Source: Actinomycetes bacterium
GTDB taxonomy: Bacteria; Actinomycetota; Acidimicrobiia; Acidimicrobiales; RAAP-2
Length of the DNA: 5,783 nucleotides
NCBI GenBank assembly: GCA_021826255.1
Contig: JAKBAZ010000087.1
Span: forward strand, 1 to 5,783
Reading direction: 5' to 3'
The translations under genes were made by a program, and so were the position numbers. Positions 1-5,783 of this stretch are shown here, in pieces. Position 1 is the first letter of the stretch. Each line of letters opens with the position of its first letter. Below the pieces are notes generated by a model. That model was not told the origin of the DNA, ran no database searches, and was given only the letters and a program-made list of their open reading frames with translations.

Positions 1-706
1 TAAAGAGGGGGATCTGGGCACTCTTACCCGAGGCCCCGAAGAGAAGGGCCACCACGACCCAGGTGGCCGCCGACCCCGACAGGTGAGTGGACGCACTGGT
101 GGCGATTTGGAGGTACCCGAGTCCCGTGTGGTGCGAGAAGAGGATGAACATGGCGATGAGCAGACCGACGTCACCGACGCGGTTGTAGACAAAGGCCTTC
201 TTACCGGCCGACGCCGCGGTGTCGCGGTCGTAGTAGAACGCGACGAGCCAGTAGGAGCAGACTCCGACGCCCTCCCAACCCACGAAGGTCATCACGAGGT
301 TGTCGGCCATCACGAGCACGAGCATGGAGAAGACGAAGAGGTTGAGGTACGCGAAGAACTTTCGGTAGTCGCGCTCGGAGTGCATGTACGCACTCGAGTA
401 GAGGTGAATCAAACTCGAGACCCCCGTGACGAACAACATCATCGTGACCGAGAGCGGGTCCACGAGGAGTGCCACCGGGGCGTGCAGCGATCCCGTCGAG
501 ATCCACCCGAACAAGGTGACGGTGACCTCGCGGAGAGCTCGGTGTTCGAGGCCACTCCAGGTCACGACAGCCCCGAGGAAACTGAGGGCAACGGCGCCGG
601 TCGCGACGGAACTCACGAGCCGTTCGGGGGCGTCCTTTTTCAGGGTCAGAAGAACAAGAAATCCGGCGAGTGGAGCGAGCAGGGTAACGAGGGCGGCGTG
701 GGACAT
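1..706 (-). CDS. nuoL: NADH-quinone oxidoreductase subunit L, N-terminal part (3' end outside window)
   Basis: This is the distal antiporter-like, proton-translocating membrane subunit of complex I. The frame opens with ATG at 706 and stays open for 235 codons to the left edge, so roughly the last 60% of a usual 610-650-residue NuoL is missing. The translation begins MSHAALVTLLAPLAG. Diagnostic motifs are FVGWEGVGVCSYWLVAFYY (residues 141-159), NRVGDVG (175-181) and GASGKSAQIPLF (224-235). By family alignment, E145 and K228 match the Glu144/Lys229 pair essential for pumping in E. coli, and R176 and D179 match its conserved Arg175/Asp178. Hydrophobic segments lie near residues 3-22, 32-51, 76-102, 117-133, 137-158, 177-191 and 213-227. 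The start lies two bases after the nuoK stop and is preceded by AAGGA five bases upstream, so coupled or co-translation with nuoK is expected. The identity is secure; only completeness is unknown. Confidence 0.97.
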   Translation of the reverse strand, partial: MSHAALVTLLAPLAGFLVLLTLKKDAPERLVSSVATGAVALSFLGAVVTWSGLEHRALREVTVTLFGWISTGSLHAPVALLVDPLSVTMMLFVTGVSSLIHLYSSAYMHSERDYRKFFAYLNLFVFSMLVLVMADNLVMTFVGWEGVGVCSYWLVAFYYDRDTAASAGKKAFVYNRVGDVGLLIAMFILFSHHTGLGYLQIATSASTHLSGSAATWVVVALLFGASGKSAQIPLF

Positions 707-708
707 GG

Positions 709-1014
709 TTATCCTTGCATCTCCGTCAACTCGTCGACCGACGTGGTGCGGCGCCGACGAAACACCGCGACGGTGATACCGAGGCCCACCGTGACTTCGG
801 CCGCGGCCACCACCATGACGAAGAAGACCACCGTCTGGCCCGCCACGTCCGAGAGGGTACGAGCAAACGTGACGAAGGTGAGATTGACCGCGTTCAACAT
901 CAGTTCGATGCACATCAGCATCGTCAGAACACTGCGCTTCGTGAGAAAGCCGTACACCCCGATGCCGAACAGAACCGCGGCGACAACGAGGTACCAGGAC
1001 GCCGGGACGCTCAC
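709..1014 (-). CDS. nuoK: NADH-quinone oxidoreductase subunit K
   Basis: This is the small three-helix membrane subunit of complex I, homologous to MrpC and mitochondrial ND4L. It sits between NuoJ and NuoN and carries part of the hydrophilic proton axis. It has 101 residues, the family's usual length. Helices run near residues 7-24, 29-52 and 61-84. E37 in the motif CIELMLNAVNL and E73 in VVAAAEVTVGL match the two conserved intramembrane glutamates (Glu36 and Glu72 in E. coli). The tail is basic (RRRR, 86-89) and then acidic. The start is GTG at 1014, inside a GTGA overlap with the nuoJ stop and five bases after a strong GGAGGTG. A later in-frame start would remove part of helix 1. The gene ends with TAA at 709-711, two bases before nuoL. 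Confidence 0.97.
   Translation of the reverse strand: MSVPASWYLVVAAVLFGIGVYGFLTKRSVLTMLMCIELMLNAVNLTFVTFARTLSDVAGQTVVFFVMVVAAAEVTVGLGITVAVFRRRRTTSVDELTEMQG
712..716 (-). promoter_or_regulatory. nuoL ribosome-binding site
   Basis: AAGGA lies five bases before the nuoL ATG at 706 and overlaps the end of nuoK, with the nuoK TAA lying between site and start. It supports ATG 706 as the nuoL start. Confidence 0.7.
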
Positions 1015-1574
1015 TGCTCCACCTCCGATTCGCGATCTCGACGAGCCAACTGCACGGCCCCGAGCACCGCAATGATGAGCAGGGCCGCCGTGACCTCGAA
1101 GGCAATCAGGTAGGTGGTAAAGACGGACTGGCCTAGTTGGGTGATCTCACCCTGGCCCGACGCGAGCGGGGTGCCGTTGGTCGACGCGGACATGACCCCA
1201 GTCACCCAGTGAGCTCGAGCCATCAAAAAGACGAGCCCACCCACCGTCACGATGGCCCCGACGGCGGCGAAGGCGCGCTGGCCCACGAGGGGCTCCACCT
1301 CGTCACGTGGGTGTCGATCGACTCCGAGGAACATGATGACGAAGAGGATCAGGACGACGATGGCCCCCGCGTAGACGATGATCTCGACCGCGGCGAGAAA
1401 GTCCGCCGACTGCTCGAGAAAACTGAGAGCGACCCCGAAGAGCGTGACGATGAGTGAGAGGGCCGAGTGGACCGGGTTACGCAGCGAGATGACCCCCAGC
1501 GCACCGACCACGATCAACGCGGCGGCCGTCACGAAGACGAGCAGGTCGGGCCAGGTGGTCGTCAGCGCGAGCAC
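1011..1574 (-). CDS. nuoJ: NADH-quinone oxidoreductase subunit J
   Basis: This is the five-helix membrane subunit of complex I (ND6 family), which connects the quinone module to the antiporter-like subunits. It has 187 residues, close to the E. coli length and shorter than some actinobacterial NuoJ proteins with long C-terminal tails. Helices run near residues 11-29, 37-54, 61-84, 101-119 and 153-176. Family signatures are SLRNPVHSAL (30-39) and the third helix AAVEIIVYAGAIVVLILFV (61-79), which in known structures holds the pi-bulge that rotates during turnover. E160 lies in the last helix. The start is GTG at 1574: an in-frame TGA at 1584-1586 rules out any further upstream start, and GAGGAG lies five bases before it. 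The stop overlaps the nuoK start by four bases (GTGA). A 40-base gap separates it from nuoI, unlike the other junctions. Confidence 0.96.
   Translation of the reverse strand: MLALTTTWPDLLVFVTAAALIVVGALGVISLRNPVHSALSLIVTLFGVALSFLEQSADFLAAVEIIVYAGAIVVLILFVIMFLGVDRHPRDEVEPLVGQRAFAAVGAIVTVGGLVFLMARAHWVTGVMSASTNGTPLASGQGEITQLGQSVFTTYLIAFEVTAALLIIAVLGAVQLARRDRESEVEQ
1020..1026 (-). promoter_or_regulatory. nuoK ribosome-binding site
   Basis: GGAGGTG lies five bases before the GTG start of nuoK, inside the last codons of nuoJ. It supports the non-ATG start that overlaps the nuoJ stop. Confidence 0.75.
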
Positions 1575-1618
1575 AACCCCTCCTCACGGTTCGTCCACGA
1601 CACGGGGATGCGCCTCAT
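1562..1618 (-). CDS. possible 18-codon translational-coupling ORF between nuoI and nuoJ
   Basis: Reading from ATG at 1618, the frame MRRIPVSWTNREEGLCSR ends at TGA 1562-1564. Its ATG overlaps the nuoI stop as ATGA, and AAAGGAG (1624-1630) lies five bases upstream, a better ribosome-binding site than those of nuoH or nuoL. The frame crosses the 40-base nuoI-nuoJ gap and ends 13 bases inside nuoJ in a different frame, so ribosomes leaving nuoI could be carried onto the nuoJ start. The peptide resembles no family known to me and has no membrane segment, so any role would be in the act of translation rather than in the product. A 57-base ORF can arise by chance in GC-rich DNA, and the Shine-Dalgarno-like run falls in lysine, glutamate and arginine codons of nuoI. 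Confidence 0.3.
   Translation of the reverse strand: MRRIPVSWTNREEGLCSR
1577..1585 (-). promoter_or_regulatory. nuoJ ribosome-binding site
   Basis: The coding strand reads GAGGAGGGG followed by TT and the GTG start of nuoJ. The GGAGG core is strongly complementary to the 16S rRNA tail. With the in-frame TGA at 1584-1586, it fixes GTG 1574 as the start. The strong site may compensate for the 40-base separation from nuoI and the weaker GTG codon. Confidence 0.75.
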
Positions 1619-1624
1619 CGGCGC
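1610..1624 (-). promoter_or_regulatory. small inverted repeat around the nuoI stop codon
   Basis: On the coding strand, GCGCC and GGCGC form a perfect five-pair stem around the loop GATGA, which contains the nuoI TGA and the overlapping ATG of the candidate mini-ORF. The stem also takes in the last base of the AAAGGAG run. It has no U-tract, so it is not a terminator. It might tune initiation at this junction, but a five-pair stem is short enough to be chance. Confidence 0.25.
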
Positions 1625-2313
1625 TCCTTTCGAGTGGGCACTCGCTGGTCGGGGTCGAGGTGGGACGCGAACTCGACGCGCAGGGCCTTCGTTCCGGTCG
1701 CCTCGTCGTCGCGGTTCTCCCCCTGACCGGCTTCGGCCGCTCGAACTCCGACCCCGAGTTCACCGGACCACTGGGTCACCCCCTCGAAGGAAGAGTCTCC
1801 CGCCGGGGAGGTTGCTCGCATCCAACCCCCAGTCATGGCCGCCTCGCCCTCGCGCCAGTCCTCCCAGGGCATGCGCTGAGGAAAACCCTGGTCGTCGACG
1901 AGGAGTTGAGACTTTTGGTAGATGGCGTCTGCGCGGTTAGTGAAGGAGAACTCGAAGAGCTTGGACTCGGTAATCGCCTGGGTGGGACAGGCCTCGACGC
2001 ACAGGTCGCAGTGGATGCACCGGAGGTAGTTGATTTCGTAGACGTAGCCGTAGCGCTCCCCGGGAGAGACCGGGTGATCCGGCGGATTGTCGAGACCCCG
2101 CACGTAGATGCACTTGGCCGGGCACACGCCCGCGCACAACTCGCAGCCGATGCACTTCTCCATCCCGTCCTCGTAACGGTTGAGTACGTGTCGTCCGTGC
2201 TGGCGCGGTTGCTTGGGCCGCTTCACCTCGGGGTAACCCCGCGTGACGCGGGGACGACTGAGGTGGCGAAAGGTGAGTCGAAAACCCCCGAAGAAATCGG
2301 ACACGCGGCTCAT
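1615..2313 (-). CDS. nuoI: NADH-quinone oxidoreductase subunit I, 2x[4Fe-4S] ferredoxin-type
   Basis: This peripheral-arm subunit holds clusters N6a and N6b and passes electrons from NuoG to the terminal cluster in NuoB. It has 232 residues. Two ferredoxin motifs are intact: CIGCELCAGVCP (C54, C57, C60, C64) and CIHCDLCVEACP (C99, C102, C105, C109). The cysteine after each CP-proximal set is in the standard position, so both clusters should form. An amphipathic N-terminal helix (about residues 5-20, FFGGFRLTFRHL) fits the segment that lies on the membrane beside NuoH. After about residue 150 the protein continues for some 80 residues in a polar, charged tail (see findings), longer than E. coli NuoI (180). 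The ATG at 2313 overlaps the nuoH stop as ATGA and has AAGGGAG six bases upstream. The stop TGA at 1615-1617 is followed by the 40-base gap before nuoJ. Confidence 0.97.
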   Translation of the reverse strand: MSRVSDFFGGFRLTFRHLSRPRVTRGYPEVKRPKQPRQHGRHVLNRYEDGMEKCIGCELCAGVCPAKCIYVRGLDNPPDHPVSPGERYGYVYEINYLRCIHCDLCVEACPTQAITESKLFEFSFTNRADAIYQKSQLLVDDQGFPQRMPWEDWREGEAAMTGGWMRATSPAGDSSFEGVTQWSGELGVGVRAAEAGQGENRDDEATGTKALRVEFASHLDPDQRVPTRKERR

Positions 2314-3545
2314 TGCCCACTCCCTTGATCCGGGTCGGCGTCGAAGTACCGACGAACCTCCTCTTCGGGACTCGGGCGTTCACCCACCGGGGTCAGCACC
2401 GCGTCGGGCCCGCGGGCCGCGCCAATCTCGAACGCTCGTGACAGCAACGTTCCGGCGAAGATGACCGCGGCCGCCGTGGCGAATCCGTAGGCCGGCTTGA
2501 CGAGGAACCCAGCCACGATGAGCAGCCAACCGAGCGAGAGGGGGATGAGTCGCTTCCAACCGAGTTCCATCACCTGGTCGTAGCGCAGACGGGGTAGCGC
2601 ACCGCGGAACCACACGTAGGTGAACGCCAGGGCTGCGGTCTTTGCGACAAACCACAGGATGGGAAAGATCCATCGTAGGTACGCCACGTGGGGCGCCCAC
2701 CCCGCGGGGCCGCCGAGAAAGAGGGTGACGATCATGGCCGACGCAGTCACCGTGTTCATGAACTCGGCGAGGAAGAAGAGTGCGAAACGGATGGAGGAGT
2801 ACTCGGTGTTGTACCCACCCACGAGTTCGCTCTCCGCCTCAACAACATCGAAGGGGGGGCGATTGGACTCCGCCGTGATAGCGATGAGAAAGATGATGAA
2901 CGGCACCACCCCGAGGTGCACCAGATTCCAGTGCCACACACCGCGAGCTTGGGCGTCGACGATGTCGCGCGTGGTGAGCGATCCCGTCGCGAGGGCGACC
3001 GTCACGATGGTCAAGCCGAGGGCCGCCTCGTAGGAGATCATCTGGGCGCTCGCTCGCACCGAGGAGAGGAGTGGGTACTTGGACCCCGAAGCCCAGCCGG
3101 CCAGCATCACGCCGTAGACCGACAGTCCCGACATCGCCAGCATGACGAGAATGCCGACCGGGGGATTAGCGACTTGAAGTTGGACCACGTGACCGGCAAT
3201 GGTGACCGTCCCGCCGACGGGCACGATGGAGAACGTCACGAGAGCGGGGATGAGAACGAGGTAGGGGGCGGCCTTAAAGACCACCCGGTCCGCCTCGGCG
3301 GGAACGATGTCCTCCTTGAAGAACAGCTTGATACCGTCGGCCAAGGTCTGAAGTATTCCGAAGGGTCCCCACCGCTCGGGACCGATTCTCGACTGCATGT
3401 CGGAGATGGCCTTGCGCTCGAACCAGACCATGAGCATGACGGCCACCATCACCACCGCGAAGGCGACGACCACCTTCACGAGCACGATGAGCAGAATCGC
3501 CCAGGTGACCCCCGAGGACAAGAGTGGATCGGCGAGTGCGTTCAT
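2310..3545 (-). CDS. nuoH: NADH-quinone oxidoreductase subunit H
   Basis: This membrane subunit (ND1 family) forms the quinone-binding chamber with NuoB and NuoD and begins the proton pathway. It has 411 residues, as expected for a high-GC Gram-positive NuoH and longer than E. coli (325) because of its C-terminus. Signatures include WFERKAISDMQSRIGPERWG (41-60), LADGIKLFFKED (68-79), ASAQMISYEAALGL (165-178), AESNRPPFDVVEAESELVGG (225-244) and WFRGALPRLRYDQVMELGWK (312-331). The glutamates in the AESNRPPFD-EAESELV loop face the quinone cavity in known structures. The final 35-40 residues are soluble and acidic (PSPEEEVRRYFDADPDQGSG). I chose ATG 3545 because it overlaps the nuoG stop as ATGA and follows GGAG by five bases. 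An in-frame GTG at 3572 would add nine residues unlike the family's N-terminus. The stop overlaps the nuoI start by four bases. Confidence 0.97.
   Translation of the reverse strand: MNALADPLLSSGVTWAILLIVLVKVVVAFAVVMVAVMLMVWFERKAISDMQSRIGPERWGPFGILQTLADGIKLFFKEDIVPAEADRVVFKAAPYLVLIPALVTFSIVPVGGTVTIAGHVVQLQVANPPVGILVMLAMSGLSVYGVMLAGWASGSKYPLLSSVRASAQMISYEAALGLTIVTVALATGSLTTRDIVDAQARGVWHWNLVHLGVVPFIIFLIAITAESNRPPFDVVEAESELVGGYNTEYSSIRFALFFLAEFMNTVTASAMIVTLFLGGPAGWAPHVAYLRWIFPILWFVAKTAALAFTYVWFRGALPRLRYDQVMELGWKRLIPLSLGWLLIVAGFLVKPAYGFATAAAVIFAGTLLSRAFEIGAARGPDAVLTPVGERPSPEEEVRRYFDADPDQGSGQ
2320..2326 (-). promoter_or_regulatory. nuoI ribosome-binding site
   Basis: AAGGGAG lies six bases before the nuoI ATG at 2313, within the 3' end of nuoH. 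It confirms the start that overlaps the nuoH stop. Confidence 0.65.
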
Positions 3546-5783
3546 CGGCTCTCCACTCTGACACGGGTCCACGCGCTCTCGGGTTCGTAGAGCGTGCCGA
3601 CCAGGTCCACGCCATTCTCGTCCCGACTGTGCAGCGCCACGACGACGGTGCCTCGCACGACGGTGTCGTCGGCGACGACTCGGGTGAGCACTTCACCCCG
3701 GGCGCTACGCGCGGCGACCACTTGTCCGTCGTCGAGCGCGAAGTGCTCCAGGTCGAGCGGGTGCACCGCAAGAACCGCGGGACTGACCTGACGAGCGAGC
3801 GCCGGCGATCCCATCACCATCGTCCCCTCGTCGTAGAGGTGCTTCGCGGCGACGAGACGTAGGGCGTAGGCGTCGGGCGCCGGGTGGGGGCGCGCCGTAC
3901 CCACGACCGGGGTCGGGCGACGTACCTGACCAACCGGCGGGGGCGTCTCGGCTCGCACGGCTCCCACCGAGACGGGAACACCCACCGTCTGGGTCGAGCG
4001 CAGTCCCGGTGTCGCGATGGGGTCGAGGGGTCGCCGGGTCGCAAGAACGCCACCACCGTCGACCACCACCCCGTCGTAGGTCCCGTCCTCGAGTATCGAC
4101 AGCGCCGGGTAGCCTGTTCGGGCTTCGATCTCCGCGCTCACCGACTCGAGGGAGGCCCACGCAAAGTCGACGCCGAGAGAACTCGCCCACTCGGCGGCGA
4201 TAGTGACGTCGTCCCAGGCCGCACCGGGCGCGGTCACCTTGGCGGCGAGCGCACTCACACGCCCCTCGAGGTTGGTCACCGTGCCGCGACGTTCGTATCC
4301 GACGCTCGCCGGCAGAACGACGTCGGCGAATTCGAGAGTCTCGCCACCGTGACCCGTCACGACGACGAGAGCGCTCGAGGTCAATCCTCGACGCACGTCG
4401 TCGGGCCGGGTGGAGTTCGTGAGCAGATCTCCCAACGCCACCGTGACGCGCTGAGTTCCGCTGAGCATCGCCTCTATCTGGGCGCGAAAGTCTCGTCCCG
4501 GTACCTCAACGCGAGCGCGCCCCGGGCCGACGTCGGGAGCCAGTCCCATGTCCATCGCGCCGCGCGCGTTCGATCGAGCCAACGTCGTGACGAAGCGAGC
4601 CCGGGGCAGAGCGTCACGTATACGAGCCAGAGCGTCCTCTACGAGGAACGGATCCTCGGTGGGGTTGGCCCGACCCGCCACGATCACCACGCCCTCACCG
4701 TCACCGAGAAGCTCGCGAATCTGGAGGGCTTCGGCGTCACTCAGCGCGGTTCCGGCGACACCCTTGGACTCGAGGATGCCCGATACCACGCTCGCCACCT
4801 CGCCCGGTCGAACACTCACCCGATGGCGGGCCAACGGGGCGAGAGCGTCTGGTCCACTCGAAATCTGCACCAGCGTTCCCCGGCGCGCCGCGGCGCGAAG
4901 TCGCAAGTACAACACCGGCAGGCTCTGGCGAAGGTCGTGAGTGAGAGTCACGACCACGCGCGCGTTCACGGCGTCGTCGATGGTGGCAACGGGCAGCGAA
5001 CTCACCAGTGAGGCTCGCACGCCGTCGTCGAACTGGGCGTCCAGGTGCGACGTCCCGATGACCTCTCGAGCGACGCGAGCGAACGCGTACGCCCCCTCGT
5101 TGGTGAGAGAACCTCCGCCGAGTACACCAACGGCGTCAGGTTCGACCGAGCGAACGAGCCGGGCCGCCTCGACGAGCGCCTCACTCCAGCTGACCTCGAC
5201 CAGGCTGCCACCTCGACGCACGAGGGGTTGGGTGATGCGTCGGGTGGGTGAGGTCAGCTCCGAGGTGTGACTCACCCCTTCGAAGAGCCCGTAGCGACCC
5301 TTGTCACACATCCACCCGTGGTTCACCGGATCGGCGTCCACGCCGAGGACTCGCACCACCTCGTTGTGCGACGACTGGACCGCGACTCGGCACCCCACGG
5401 CACAGCCCGTGCACGTGCTCTCCACCTGCTCGAGGTCCCAGGGGCGCGCGGCGAATCGGTAGGACTTCGCCGTCAGGGCCCCCACGGGGCAGATCTGGAC
5501 AGTATTGCCGGAAAAGACCGAGTCGAAGGGGTGCTCGGGGGCCGGAGCGATCTCGATGGCGTCTCCACGCCCCGACAGAGTGATGTCGGCCTCCCCGGCG
5601 ACCTCGGCGGCGAAACGCGTGCACCGCGAACACTGAATGCAGCGCTCCCGATCGAGCAGGACGTGGGCGCCTATCGAGACGGGCTTTTCGAAGTGGCGCT
5701 TCTCCTCGATGAAACGAGTCTCGCCCGATCCGTGCGCGAGGGCTTGATCTTGCAGGGGACACTCGCCCCCCTTGTCACAGACC
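3542..5783 (-). CDS. nuoG: NADH-quinone oxidoreductase subunit G, C-terminal part (5' end outside window)
   Basis: This is the large Fe-S subunit of the NADH-dehydrogenase module, relaying electrons from NuoF toward NuoI. The frame is open from the right edge through 746 codons to TGA at 3542-3544. An internal GTG at 5485 is not the start, because family motifs continue upstream of it. Numbering from the first full codon: CDKGGECPLQD (2-12) gives two cluster-N3 cysteines; CIQCSRC plus ICPVGAL (C48, C51, C54, C98) gives N4; CTGCAVGC plus WMCDKGR (C124, C127, C131, C159) gives N7. A degenerate molybdopterin-oxidoreductase fold follows, with GAMDMG (408-413), ADVVLP (486-491) and GTVTNLEGR (500-508). 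It carries no Mo cofactor in complex I. A proline-rich linker (about 610-636) leads to a C-terminal molybdopterin-dinucleotide-binding-like beta domain (about 637-746). Comparison with Thermus NuoG suggests about 120 missing residues, including the N1b cluster and the first half of the N3 ligands. Confidence 0.97.
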   Translation of the reverse strand, partial: VCDKGGECPLQDQALAHGSGETRFIEEKRHFEKPVSIGAHVLLDRERCIQCSRCTRFAAEVAGEADITLSGRGDAIEIAPAPEHPFDSVFSGNTVQICPVGALTAKSYRFAARPWDLEQVESTCTGCAVGCRVAVQSSHNEVVRVLGVDADPVNHGWMCDKGRYGLFEGVSHTSELTSPTRRITQPLVRRGGSLVEVSWSEALVEAARLVRSVEPDAVGVLGGGSLTNEGAYAFARVAREVIGTSHLDAQFDDGVRASLVSSLPVATIDDAVNARVVVTLTHDLRQSLPVLYLRLRAAARRGTLVQISSGPDALAPLARHRVSVRPGEVASVVSGILESKGVAGTALSDAEALQIRELLGDGEGVVIVAGRANPTEDPFLVEDALARIRDALPRARFVTTLARSNARGAMDMGLAPDVGPGRARVEVPGRDFRAQIEAMLSGTQRVTVALGDLLTNSTRPDDVRRGLTSSALVVVTGHGGETLEFADVVLPASVGYERRGTVTNLEGRVSALAAKVTAPGAAWDDVTIAAEWASSLGVDFAWASLESVSAEIEARTGYPALSILEDGTYDGVVVDGGGVLATRRPLDPIATPGLRSTQTVGVPVSVGAVRAETPPPVGQVRRPTPVVGTARPHPAPDAYALRLVAAKHLYDEGTMVMGSPALARQVSPAVLAVHPLDLEHFALDDGQVVAARSARGEVLTRVVADDTVVRGTVVVALHSRDENGVDLVGTLYEPESAWTRVRVESR
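3551..3554 (-). promoter_or_regulatory. nuoH ribosome-binding site
   Basis: GGAG lies five bases before ATG 3545, inside the last codons of nuoG. The match is modest, but with the ATGA overlap it favours ATG 3545 over the upstream in-frame GTG at 3572. Confidence 0.6.

Noticed and set aside
83..1075. 330-codon plus-strand ORF opposite nuoL and nuoK
   Set aside because: Its translation is a low-complexity Glu/Asp/His/Arg-rich product of GC-rich antisense reading. The minus strand carries unmistakable NuoL and NuoK motifs over the same span.
1575..1618. Sequencing frameshift splitting nuoJ, with its true start at ATG 1618
   Set aside because: NuoJ from GTG 1574 already has a normal N-terminus before helix 1 and a strong ribosome-binding site, so no missing residues need explaining.
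1378..2328. 316-codon plus-strand ORF opposite nuoJ and nuoI
   Set aside because: It has no recognisable domain and mirrors nuoI and the start of nuoJ, whose Fe-S and helix motifs are certain on the other strand.
3546..3572. Alternative GTG start of nuoH at 3572
   Set aside because: It would add nine polar residues not typical of NuoH and deepen the overlap with nuoG. ATG 3545 has the ATGA overlap and a GGAG site.
2688..3590. 300-codon plus-strand ORF opposite nuoH
   Set aside because: It is a His/Asp/Glu/Arg-rich shadow of hydrophobic codons. Antisense of membrane-protein codons typically yields such charged sequence.
3884..5011. 375-codon plus-strand ORF opposite nuoG
   Set aside because: It has no domain, hydrophobic core or plausible ribosome-binding site, and it lies wholly within the molybdopterin-type domain of NuoG.
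3542..5485. GTG at 5485 as the start of nuoG
   Set aside because: The same frame continues upstream with CDKGGECPLQD and CIQCSRC, so the GTG encodes the valine of the ICPVGAL motif and the gene extends past the window edge.
5304..5762. 152-codon minus-strand ORF in another frame over the nuoG Fe-S region
   Set aside because: It is Arg/Pro/Gly-rich frame-shifted reading of nuoG. The nuoG frame carries the N3, N4 and N7 cysteine motifs across the same bases without interruption.

Overview
The window is a stretch of a respiratory complex I (NADH:quinone oxidoreductase, nuo) operon read entirely from the minus strand. In transcription order (right to left) it holds the 3' part of nuoG, complete nuoH, nuoI, nuoJ and nuoK, and the 5' part of nuoL. 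Gene order, family motifs and subunit lengths all agree with the canonical bacterial nuoA-N arrangement. nuoF and the start of nuoG should lie beyond the right edge, and the rest of nuoL, then nuoM and nuoN, beyond the left edge.

The DNA is GC-rich (about 60-65% by eye), leucine codons lean strongly to CTC, and GTG starts are used. NuoH is about 411 residues with a charged C-terminal tail, and NuoI has an extended C-terminus. Together these suggest a high-GC actinobacterium, perhaps an acidimicrobial-type lineage, but the phylum is an inference and no marker here fixes it.

Layout: 5783-3542 nuoG (N-terminus missing; peripheral-arm Fe-S subunit), 3545-2310 nuoH (membrane subunit at the quinone site), 2313-1615 nuoI (two [4Fe-4S] clusters), 1614-1575 a 40-base gap holding a possible 18-codon coupling ORF, 1574-1011 nuoJ, 1014-709 nuoK, 706-1 nuoL (antiporter-like proton-pumping subunit, C-terminus missing). 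Coding density is almost complete. Junctions G/H and H/I are ATGA overlaps, J/K is a GTGA overlap, and K/L has a two-base spacer. This is typical of a translationally coupled operon making near-stoichiometric subunits. No promoter or terminator is visible, which fits the middle of a long transcript.

Electrons from NADH pass through NuoG's Fe-S clusters and NuoI's two clusters to quinone at the NuoH interface. The charged residues of NuoH, NuoJ, NuoK and NuoL carry the coupled proton movement. I see no mobile element, CRISPR array, RNA gene or novel system. The one locally unusual spot is the nuoI/nuoJ junction.
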